Positions 1 through 5,600 are shown, counted from the first letter of the stretch. The stretch is 7,442 nucleotides of DNA from an uncultured Eubacteriaceae bacterium (GCA_937914785.1 CALGIV010000271.1:1-7442), one strand, 5' to 3'. Numbers and translations are program-made. The notes: generated from the letters alone by a model not told the origin.

Positions 1-1115
1 GGCTCGCCCGCCATAATCAACGCGCACGGTGCAGCAAACGGCTGACTTGAACGCTCCACTGTTATCGCCATACCGCTGGCAAACTTGCCAAGTTCGGCCG
101 CTTCCATAAACCACGTCTCCGTGATAAAGTGCGGACTATATCCCAGTTCTTTGGCAACTTTGCTCGCTGCAGGCACGCGTCCGCGTGATTCCGGCACAGC
201 GCCCCAGACGTGGCAATCCATCGCTTCATACTCATCTTTCGTCAGGCAATCCTGCTCGCCCGTCATATTTTGAATACAGTCGATCACCGCCGAATCCAAG
301 TCTTCCAGCGCATCGTAATGCGTGATCGTACGCATCGCCAGCTCCTTACTGGAGACGACCGGCAGGGTATGCAGCCAAATATTGCCTTCCGTCAGCCCTT
401 TGTAGCCGCCGTACATCGTCGACGTATTACAGTCAATCGTCAATAGATGGAACATCTTTGCCGGATGAATCATCCGCGTGATACGTCCGCCTTTCAGCTT
501 ATCGATCGAATTTCGCACGAAATTCAAATCCCGCGTCGTCGCACCTTTCTCAATCTGTAACACACGTGTGACTTCCATCACCGCCTTAAGCGTCAGCCCT
601 TCAACCGGCAATGTCAACAGTGAAGATACGCCGTTGCCGACGATCGTAAAGACGATGTCTTTGGGCGTAAAGCAGGCCTTTTCGATCAAATCGACGATCG
701 CCTGACAACCTTTTACACAGTTTTCATCCGGCACGGGGTGTCCGCCATGCGTGATGCCGATCTTATTCAACTGAACTTCATCGCCATATTTTAAAATGAC
801 ATGCCCGCCTGTCAGGTAGTCGCCCAAAACCTCTTCCAGCGCTTTCGCCGCCGTCTGAATGCCTTTGCCGGCGCCGATGACAAAAATACGGTCAACTTCA
901 TTTAAATCCACTTCGACAATACCCGGCTTTGGATTGCCGCGGGGCTCAAAGTCCGCGCCGCCAACATAAAGCTTTCCGCCTTCAATACGCACCAATTCCT
1001 TGATATTTTCATACGGATCGGCCGCCATCATCGCCGCATCCAAAATCTTTACCATATGCTCACGCAGTTTTTGATTTCCGTGATCTGCCAGCCGTTCTGC
1101 ATTCTTTATTCTCAT
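1..1115 (-). CDS. Glycerate 2-kinase-like protein (DUF4147/MOFRL family), 3' end cut by window edge
   Basis: The ATG at 1115 opens 371 codons that run off the left edge without a stop. AGGGTGA lies just upstream of it. Seen: a family-type Gly-rich segment GAGKGIQTAAKALEE (residues 81-95), GGHPVPDENC (124-133), GNGVSSLLTLP (160-170) and NFVRNSIDKLKGGR (198-211). These match the N-terminal domain of GckA/TtuD-type kinases, which phosphorylate D-glycerate to 2-phosphoglycerate in the cytosol. The visible part ends at MAGEP, close to where the conserved GE-T-V motif of the C-terminal MOFRL domain usually starts, so roughly 70-80 residues are probably missing (inference from a usual length near 440). 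Odd: the usual SDV...IASGPTVPD segment is not recognisable; around residues 224-256 there is LLTIDCNTSTMYGG and then WLHTLPVVSS. The family is fairly sure, the exact substrate is not. It is divergent from two enolase-like genes. Confidence 0.8.
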   Translation of the reverse strand, partial: MRIKNAERLADHGNQKLREHMVKILDAAMMAADPYENIKELVRIEGGKLYVGGADFEPRGNPKPGIVEVDLNEVDRIFVIGAGKGIQTAAKALEEVLGDYLTGGHVILKYGDEVQLNKIGITHGGHPVPDENCVKGCQAIVDLIEKACFTPKDIVFTIVGNGVSSLLTLPVEGLTLKAVMEVTRVLQIEKGATTRDLNFVRNSIDKLKGGRITRMIHPAKMFHLLTIDCNTSTMYGGYKGLTEGNIWLHTLPVVSSKELAMRTITHYDALEDLDSAVIDCIQNMTGEQDCLTKDEYEAMDCHVWGAVPESRGRVPAASKVAKELGYSPHFITETWFMEAAELGKFASGMAITVERSSQPFAAPCALIMAGE

Positions 1116-1145
1116 CGTCTCACCCTTTCTTTAATCGATATCAAG

Positions 1146-1209
1146 TCAATTTCATACTACCATAGGGCACTTTAAAAATCAACGGATTTTACATCCGGGC
1201 TGAAATTGA
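1146..1209. repeat. 9-bp inverted repeat bracketing the divergent promoters
   Basis: TCAATTTCA (1146-1154) and its exact reverse complement TGAAATTGA (1201-1209) are 55 bp apart centre to centre. The first touches the -10 element of the leftward promoter and the second directly abuts the -35 element of the rightward promoter. The placement suggests a shared operator, but one 9-bp match in AT-rich DNA can arise by chance. Confidence 0.3.
1154..1182 (-). promoter_or_regulatory. Putative sigma70-type promoter for the glycerate kinase-like gene
   Basis: On the minus strand TTGATT (1182-1177) is separated by exactly 17 bp from TAGTAT (1159-1154), which lies about 39 bp before the ATG at 1115. A short inverted repeat AAAATC-AACG-GATTTT (1175-1190) overlaps the -35 element. 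Predicted from sequence alone. Confidence 0.5.
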
Positions 1210-1238
1210 TTGCAAAAAAAAACCAAACACGCTATAGT
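1210..1238 (+). promoter_or_regulatory. Putative sigma70-type promoter for the enolase-like operon
   Basis: TTGCAA (1210-1215), a 17-bp spacer and TATAGT (1233-1238) make a good vegetative promoter with a start expected near 1245. The resulting leader is about 73 nt. The 10-bp perfect palindrome TGTATATACA (1238-1247) overlaps the expected start site and could be an operator. Confidence 0.6.
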
Positions 1239-1317
1239 GTATATACAGATTAATATAAACTTAAAAATACACTGTGCTAAAGCGAGACAGTACAGTAGTA
1301 CATAAGGAGGACACTTT

Positions 1318-2637
1318 ATGAAAGACAAAACGAAAATCCGTTCCGTGACTGCCAGGCAAGTCTTCTCCGGCCGCGGTCATCCCGGCGTCGAAGCGACAAT
1401 CGTCACCGAGAACGGTGCGGTCGGCATCGTCCATGCCACCGCAGGCGTCTCCGTCGGCACGCACGAAATCGCCTTCCAGTATGACGGCGGCACGAAATGG
1501 CGCGGAATGGGCGTAACACAAGCTGTGCGTAATGTCAATGAAATCATCGGCCCGGCTCTGATTGGGCTTGACAGCGCAAACCAAATGGAAATCGACCACG
1601 TGATGCTGAATCTGCGCGGCCCGGACACTAAAGTAATTCTTGGCGGTAACGCCACAGCGGCCGTTTCCGCAGCCGTTTTAAAGGCCGGCGCAAACGCGCT
1701 TGACATCCCGCTTTATCAACATATTGGCGGCAACAGGGCGGTTACTCTGCCGAATGCGTCCTTCGGCTGCATCGGGGGCAGTACGCGTTACGGCACAGGT
1801 CTAAAGGCTGGCAGCAAACCATCGTACTCTTTCGTCGCTTACGACTTTGAATCCTATTCCGAAGCCGTACACGCACTGTGGGAAGTTTTCAGCGACTGGA
1901 AGCGCCTGATGGCCGAAAAGTGGGCGCTGCGTCCGATTGAAACCTCGGAAGGCTGGACATCGGGCGGCTTTGTCAACATCCCACCCGGCTACGTCGAAAG
2001 CGATGAAGTATTATGGCAAATGCTGACCGAGACGATCAACAAACGCGGCTATGAAAACCGTATGGGCATTCAAGTAGACGTAGCAAGCGACTCTTTCTAC
2101 AACCACGACGAAATCACATACGAAGGCCTGTTCTTTAAGGGTAAGCGCGACCGCGATGAACAGATCGCACTCATTATTCGTATGACGAAAGATTACCCAT
2201 TTGTCATCATTGAAGACCCACTCTTTGAAGACGATTTTGAAGGTCACGCAACGCTCGTCAAAGAAACAGATATTCAAATCGTCGGCGACGACTTGTTTAC
2301 GACTAATCCGCAACGCGTCGAACACGGCGTCGCTTTGAGCAGCGCGAATACCGTATTGTTAAAAGTCAACCAAATCGGCAGTATTACCGAATCTCTCGAG
2401 ATGATCCAGCTGGCTTATGAAAACGGCTATGCCGTTATGCCCTGTTCCAGCCGCGGTGAAAATATCGACATCTGCGACTACAGCGTCGGCATCAACGCCG
2501 GCACAATCCGTGAGACGGGCCTTGGCAGCCCGGCGGTGCGCTTTATGCAAATCGAGCGTGAGCTCGGCCGCCGCGCACGATACGCAGGCAAGGCAGGCCT
2601 GAAAGGCAGCCGTTTCGAAGTAAAAGGAGGCGAATAA
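1318..2637 (+). CDS. Divergent enolase-superfamily protein A (not a canonical enolase)
   Basis: 439 aa. The start is fixed by AAGGAGG at 1304-1310 and an in-frame stop at 1303-1305. The fold is clearly enolase: an N-terminal R-G-x-P-x-V-E segment (residues 19-25), a barrel with VIIEDPLFEDDF (296-307), IQIVGDDLFTTNP (319-331) and VLLKVNQIGS (346-355). Retained (yeast numbering in brackets): metal ligands D254 (D246), E299 (E295), D324 (D320), base K349 (K345) and S45 (S39). Changed: H159 becomes T156 in GGSTRYG, E168 becomes S171 in YSFVAYDF, E211 is probably S215 (an SEG at 210-212 is an alternative alignment), H373 becomes S377, and K396 becomes R398. Alignments were made by eye. Ordinary 2-phosphoglycerate dehydration seems unlikely; metal-dependent chemistry on a related phospho-acid is possible. 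It is the first gene of an operon and only 2 bp separate it from the next gene. Confidence 0.85.
   Translation: MKDKTKIRSVTARQVFSGRGHPGVEATIVTENGAVGIVHATAGVSVGTHEIAFQYDGGTKWRGMGVTQAVRNVNEIIGPALIGLDSANQMEIDHVMLNLRGPDTKVILGGNATAAVSAAVLKAGANALDIPLYQHIGGNRAVTLPNASFGCIGGSTRYGTGLKAGSKPSYSFVAYDFESYSEAVHALWEVFSDWKRLMAEKWALRPIETSEGWTSGGFVNIPPGYVESDEVLWQMLTETINKRGYENRMGIQVDVASDSFYNHDEITYEGLFFKGKRDRDEQIALIIRMTKDYPFVIIEDPLFEDDFEGHATLVKETDIQIVGDDLFTTNPQRVEHGVALSSANTVLLKVNQIGSITESLEMIQLAYENGYAVMPCSSRGENIDICDYSVGINAGTIRETGLGSPAVRFMQIERELGRRARYAGKAGLKGSRFEVKGGE
2624..2630 (+). promoter_or_regulatory. Ribosome binding site of the second enolase-like gene, inside the first gene
   Basis: AAGGAGG lies within the last codons of the upstream gene, 9 bp before the ATG at 2640. 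The upstream stop ends at 2637, so translation of the two proteins is probably coupled and their amounts matched. Confidence 0.8.
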
Positions 2638-2639
2638 AA

Positions 2640-3878
2640 ATGAACGCTACTCAAATTAAAAATATCGCAGCTTATGTCGCCGTATCCGACAGCGCACTGC
2701 CGGCCATTGAGGCAGTCGCTACCTTAAAAGGCGGCGCAAAAGCTTCCGTACTGTGTTGCCCTGCCTTCGCCTCAGCGCCATACGACTGTGGCAACCTGTA
2801 CGATAAAGACGGCATCTGGGGTTCGTTTGATCCGTCAAACGCCGTCAAAGCCATCAACGAAATCATCGCGCCGCAGCTAGTCGGCCTGGATGCGTCCAAC
2901 CAAGCCGCCTGCGATGCAGTCCTGATGCAATTCGATAAAGCCCAGGTTGGTAAAAATGCCACAGCGGCCGTCTCTATGGCCATCCTCAAAGCCGCTGCCG
3001 AAGCGCTTGAAATCGGCTTATATAAGCATCTGGGCGGACAGCGTGCCTTTACCCTGCCACTGCCTTCGCATCTGTCGCAAAGCGGCAGCACGCGTTACGG
3101 CGGACCTTACAGCGCAGGCTACCATCCCGAATACAGCTTTATCGCCTATGACTTTGCCACATTTGAAGAAGCCTCTTACGGCTTGTGGGAAGCCACCAGC
3201 ACGATGGAGCTTAAGCTCAAGGGCGCGCGGTCACTCGGCGTCATCGACAGCGATCAGGCGATCTGGGATTTGATGACGGAATGCATCTTCTCTTCCGGCA
3301 ACGAAGGCAAAGTTGGCATTATGGCCGATTTATCTGCACACAGTTTTTACGACGCAGAAACCGGCCTGTATAAAGGTCTGTTTGACAAGCAGGACAAGAC
3401 GCGCGACGAACTGATGCAGTTGATCATCAAGCTTGTCAGCGACTATCCGTTCGTCTCTATTGAAGATCCGCTGATGGCCGACGACTTCGACGGCTTTGCT
3501 TACCTGACACAAAATACCGATATCCAAATCGTCGGCGACGCACTGTTCGCCTGTGATAAAGACCGCTTTATCAAGGGCATCCAGCTCGGTGCGGCAAATG
3601 CGATTTCAATCTCCGTCGCCCAGGCCGGCACGGTCAGCGAAGCAGCCGAAATCGCTCAACTGGCCTACGAGAACAACTATGGTATGATCGCTTCCCGCGA
3701 CCGCGGCGAACGGCTCGATCAATGCGATATTGCCGTTGGATTAAATATGAGCTGCGCCAAAGATGCCGGCATGTTATATACCGGCAATCGCCTGCGCACG
3801 ATCGAAGATGAGATCGGCAGCCGTGCCCGTTTCTTCGGTTCACGCGGCCTGCGCGGCAAGCGGTTTCAATTAAGATAA
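2640..3878 (+). CDS. Divergent enolase-superfamily protein B (not a canonical enolase)
   Basis: 412 aa, ending in TAA followed directly by TAG. It is a paralogue of the preceding gene: both share STRYG, YSFxAYDF, DYPFVxIEDPL, TDIQIVGD and QLAYEN. Metal ligands D230, E275 and D300 are kept (yeast D246, E295, D320), but the second Asp of GDD is A301. Lys345 is replaced by S325 (ISVAQAG instead of LKVNQIG). Lys396 appears kept as K374 (SCAKDAG). His159 becomes T151 and Glu168 becomes S166. The GDEGG loop bearing Glu211 is absent; the protein goes from ARSLG (196-200) straight to the next helix. The SGASTG substrate loop reads PAFASAP (41-47) and the N-terminal DSRGNP has become DSALP (17-21). 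It is therefore more eroded than its neighbour and very unlikely to be an enolase alone. Options: a partner subunit, an enzyme with a new substrate, or a binding/regulatory protein. Confidence 0.85.
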   Translation: MNATQIKNIAAYVAVSDSALPAIEAVATLKGGAKASVLCCPAFASAPYDCGNLYDKDGIWGSFDPSNAVKAINEIIAPQLVGLDASNQAACDAVLMQFDKAQVGKNATAAVSMAILKAAAEALEIGLYKHLGGQRAFTLPLPSHLSQSGSTRYGGPYSAGYHPEYSFIAYDFATFEEASYGLWEATSTMELKLKGARSLGVIDSDQAIWDLMTECIFSSGNEGKVGIMADLSAHSFYDAETGLYKGLFDKQDKTRDELMQLIIKLVSDYPFVSIEDPLMADDFDGFAYLTQNTDIQIVGDALFACDKDRFIKGIQLGAANAISISVAQAGTVSEAAEIAQLAYENNYGMIASRDRGERLDQCDIAVGLNMSCAKDAGMLYTGNRLRTIEDEIGSRARFFGSRGLRGKRFQLR

Positions 3879-3921
3879 TAGCAATTAAAAAAGTACAAAC
3901 TTACATTTTGTATAAAATTAT

Positions 3922-3966
3922 AAAGAAGCGCTGTTTTACCATTTGAACAGCGCTTCTTTTGTTTTT
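3922..3966 (+). terminator. Intrinsic terminator of the enolase-like operon, probably bidirectional
   Basis: A 14-bp perfect stem (3922-3935 pairing with 3946-3959) with GC-rich core GAAGCGCTG and a 10-nt loop is followed by TGTTTTT. It sits between convergent genes. The A/T-rich flank on the other side means it may also stop the minus-strand regulator transcript. Confidence 0.9.
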
Positions 3967-3980
3967 AACAGGGTATAAAA

Positions 3981-4637
3981 CTAAAGAAAAACAAAATGAT
4001 TCTTCTTATAGCGGAGCACGCCCTCATCGCGCAGCTTTGACAATTCGCTGCTCATCGCACTGCGGTCAACGCCGAGGTAATCGGCCAGCGCCTGCCGGTC
4101 GAACGGAATTTCAAAGGTACGGCTGCCCTGCTTTTTCGAGACATCCGAAAGATAGCTGAGCAGCTTTTCCCGCGTCGTCCGCCTCGATGTATGCTCGATC
4201 TTCTGCATAAGCTGCAAATTTTTACGCGCCAAAATATAGATCATATTTTCAATCAGGCGGCTGTGAAAAGCACAGCCCGGCGAACACGTCGTGATAATCT
4301 TCTCATAATCAAGCAGCATAACAATGCCCCCCTGCGGCGCATAAACGCTGACCGAAAGCTCCCGCTCCCGCGCGCACGTAAATGCTTCGCCAAACAGGCT
4401 GCCTGCCGCCGCCTCACCGATAACGATGCGGTTGCCCATCACGTCATCCTTGACAATTTGCACACTGCCTTTTAAAACAGCGCCAACCACCGTCGCCTTG
4501 TCACCTTCCAGCCAAACATATTCTTCTTTTTTCAGCAGCCTGATCGCCGCATGCAGACAAGAAAGAAGCGCTTTTAAATCTTCGTCCAAAATACCATTAA
4601 ACAATGCTACATTGCGAATTTCATTAAAGTATTTCAT
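3981..4637 (-). CDS. Crp/Fnr-family transcriptional regulator, HcpR-like by context
   Basis: 218 aa from the ATG at 4637, chosen because AAGAGG lies 5 bp upstream. The in-frame ATG at 4670 has no ribosome site and would place a palindromic operator inside the coding region. Seen: a cyclic-nucleotide-binding-like beta barrel (about residues 10-110, with EGDKATVVGAVLKGSVQI at 44-61), a long dimerisation helix (about 125-160) and a winged helix-turn-helix (about 178-215) with recognition helix DRSAMSSELSKLR (191-203). Of the Crp Arg180-Glu181 pair only the Arg is apparent. Cysteines at 27, 88, 118 and 122 include CSPGC. A cluster, haem or redox role is possible but cannot be read from the sequence. 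It is divergent from the ferredoxin-like and hcp genes and a matching palindrome lies in its own leader. That context suggests it senses nitric oxide or nitrosative stress and regulates itself and hcp; the exact orthology to HcpR is inferred. Confidence 0.85.
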   Translation of the reverse strand: MKYFNEIRNVALFNGILDEDLKALLSCLHAAIRLLKKEEYVWLEGDKATVVGAVLKGSVQIVKDDVMGNRIVIGEAAAGSLFGEAFTCARERELSVSVYAPQGGIVMLLDYEKIITTCSPGCAFHSRLIENMIYILARKNLQLMQKIEHTSRRTTREKLLSYLSDVSKKQGSRTFEIPFDRQALADYLGVDRSAMSSELSKLRDEGVLRYKKNHFVFL

Positions 4638-4642
4638 AAAAA

Positions 4643-4648
4643 CCTCTT
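4643..4648 (-). promoter_or_regulatory. Ribosome binding site deciding the regulator start
   Basis: AAGAGG on the minus strand, 5 bp before the ATG at 4637. It supports this start over the upstream ATG at 4670. Confidence 0.7.
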
Positions 4649-4649
4649 T

Positions 4650-4665
4650 TGTTGTAAATACAACA
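4650..4665. promoter_or_regulatory. Perfect palindromic operator in the regulator leader
   Basis: TGTTGTA-AA-TACAACA is a perfect inverted repeat with 7-bp arms and a 2-bp centre, the size and spacing expected for a Crp/Fnr dimer. It lies about +9 to +24 relative to the predicted start of the regulator transcript, a position that favours autorepression. Related copies occur before hcp. Confidence 0.7.
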
Positions 4666-4679
4666 TCCATTTCTATAAA

Positions 4680-4708
4680 AGTATATTAAAATGCGTATGA
4701 AAAGTCAA
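4680..4708 (-). promoter_or_regulatory. Strong sigma70-type promoter of the regulator gene
   Basis: On the minus strand TTGACT (4708-4703), a 17-bp spacer and TATACT (4685-4680) are near consensus. The expected start is near 4673, giving a leader of about 36 nt that contains the palindrome. Confidence 0.75.
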
Positions 4709-4722
4709 GTTACAGGAGTAGA

Positions 4723-4751
4723 TTTCAATAAAAATACAACAATAATACTAT
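4723..4751 (+). promoter_or_regulatory. Putative promoter of the ferredoxin-like gene
   Basis: TTTCAA (4723-4728), a 17-bp spacer and TACTAT (4746-4751). The -35 element is weak, which fits a regulated promoter. Other registers are possible. Confidence 0.4.
4732..4741. promoter_or_regulatory. Operator half-site in the ferredoxin-like gene promoter
   Basis: AAATACAACA is identical to the last 10 bases of the palindrome at 4650-4665. The other arm is not conserved (11 of 16 positions match over 4726-4741). It lies between the proposed -35 and -10 elements. Confidence 0.4.
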
Positions 4752-4771
4752 AAAGCAAAGGAGTGCAACTT

Positions 4772-5521
4772 ATGGAACGTAAAATTATCAAGATTGACGA
4801 AGAAAAATGTGTCGGCTGCGGCCTCTGTGCCAACGCCTGTCAACAAGGGGCGATTGAAATCATCGACGGCAAAGCAAAGCTTGTACGCGATGATTACTGC
4901 GACGGTCTGGGCAATTGTCTGCCCGTATGTCCTACAGATGCCATCAGTTTTGAAATGCGTGAGGCATTGCCATACGACGAAGCAGCCCCCAAGACAACGA
5001 AAGAAACGGCACCTCGCGGATGTCCGGGCACAAACGCCAAGACAATTACTCGCGAAGACGAAAAGCTGGCCTGTGGTTGCTCCAAAGAAGACCATGAAAA
5101 AAGTATTGTGCGCACAGATGACGGCGGTCATAACGAACCCGTCAGCCGGCCGATGCCGAGCCGCCTGAATCAATGGCCTGTACAGCTGCGTCTCATCGCG
5201 CCGAACGCCGCATATTTAAAAGGAGCTAAACTGCTCATCGCCGCCGATTGCACAGCCTACGCATACGGCGCCTTCCACGATGACTTTATCAAAGGCCGCA
5301 TCACCCTTGTCGGCTGCCCGAAGCTCGACGACAGCAACATCGATAAACTTACGGCAATCTTTACCGATAACGACATCAAGGATATCCTCGTCGCGCGTAT
5401 GGAAGTCCCCTGCTGCAGTGGTATCGTCACGCAAGTCACCGAAGCTCTGAAGCGAAGCGGCAAGATGATTCCGTGGCGTATCGTGACGATTGCGACAGAC
5501 GGAAAAATTGTAGAAGATTAA
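4772..5521 (+). CDS. FrdX-type iron-sulfur protein with N-terminal two-cluster ferredoxin domain
   Basis: 249 aa. The ATG at 4772 follows AAAGGAG (4757-4763) by 8 bp; a GTG at 4763 overlaps that site and is rejected. Residues 13-23 carry CVGCGLCANAC, a complete 4Fe-4S motif. Residues 43-54 carry CDGLGNCLPVCP, where the second cysteine position is Leu46, so the second cluster has three motif cysteines. A linker with C84, C101 and C103 leads to a C-terminal domain (about 130-249) with AADCTAYAYG, VGCPKLDD and RMEVPCCSG, whose cysteines (160, 182, 214, 215) look like additional ligands or redox residues. No membrane segment is seen. Known: proteins of this type neighbour hcp in anaerobes and are presumed to pass electrons to Hcp. 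Here hcp follows after 87 bp, and no Hcr-type reductase gene is in the window. The electron-donor role is inferred. Confidence 0.8.
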   Translation: MERKIIKIDEEKCVGCGLCANACQQGAIEIIDGKAKLVRDDYCDGLGNCLPVCPTDAISFEMREALPYDEAAPKTTKETAPRGCPGTNAKTITREDEKLACGCSKEDHEKSIVRTDDGGHNEPVSRPMPSRLNQWPVQLRLIAPNAAYLKGAKLLIAADCTAYAYGAFHDDFIKGRITLVGCPKLDDSNIDKLTAIFTDNDIKDILVARMEVPCCSGIVTQVTEALKRSGKMIPWRIVTIATDGKIVED

Positions 5522-5525
5522 CTTT

Positions 5526-5541
5526 TGTTATATTTACAATA
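5526..5541. promoter_or_regulatory. Regulator site 1 upstream of hcp
   Basis: TGTTATATTTACAATA matches the perfect palindrome at 4650-4665 at 14 of 16 positions when that site is read on its minus strand. It starts 5 bp after the upstream stop codon. Its centre is about 41.5 bp before the predicted hcp start, the classical activator position for Crp/Fnr proteins. Confidence 0.6.
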
Positions 5542-5545
5542 TATT

Positions 5546-5561
5546 TGTTGTTATTGCAATA
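5546..5561. promoter_or_regulatory. Regulator site 2 upstream of hcp
   Basis: TGTTGTTATTGCAATA matches the same palindrome at 12 of 16 positions. Its centre is exactly 20 bp from that of site 1, on nearly the same helix face, and it ends 2 bp before the proposed -10 element. Confidence 0.45.
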
Positions 5562-5562
5562 C

Positions 5563-5568
5563 TATACT
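5563..5568 (+). promoter_or_regulatory. -10 element of an hcp promoter
   Basis: TATACT with no good -35 hexamer 17 bp upstream (TATATT at 5540-5545), as expected of an activator-dependent promoter. The predicted start is near 5575. Read-through from the upstream gene may also transcribe hcp, since no terminator separates them. Confidence 0.5.
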
Positions 5569-5596
5569 AAGTTTAAACTCAAATAAAAAGAAAGTC

Positions 5597-5600
5597 GAGG
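5597..5600 (+). promoter_or_regulatory. Ribosome binding site deciding the hcp start
   Basis: GAGG, 8 bp before the ATG at 5609. The frame stays open further upstream, but no such site precedes it and that stretch would contain the operators. Confidence 0.65.

Noticed and set aside
1271..1291. A hairpin or riboswitch in the leader of the enolase-like operon
   Set aside because: Only a 5-bp stem (ACTGT with ACAGT) and an 11-nt loop are seen, with no terminator-like structure or known riboswitch core.
1261..1706. Open minus-strand frames opposite the first enolase-like gene
   Set aside because: They lie antisense to a well supported gene, lack ribosome sites and recognisable domains, and follow from its codon bias.
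1318..3878. Two copies of ordinary housekeeping enolase
   Set aside because: Both lack the Glu168 and His159 equivalents, and each has lost one of the two catalytic lysines.
4638..4670. Upstream ATG at 4670 for the regulator
   Set aside because: It has no ribosome site, lies only a few bases after the predicted transcription start, and would make the palindrome coding.
4763..4771. GTG start for the ferredoxin-like gene
   Set aside because: It overlaps the ribosome binding site that serves the ATG at 4772.
4748..5173. A 141-codon open minus-strand frame opposite the ferredoxin-like gene
   Set aside because: It is antisense to clear ferredoxin motifs and has no supporting features.
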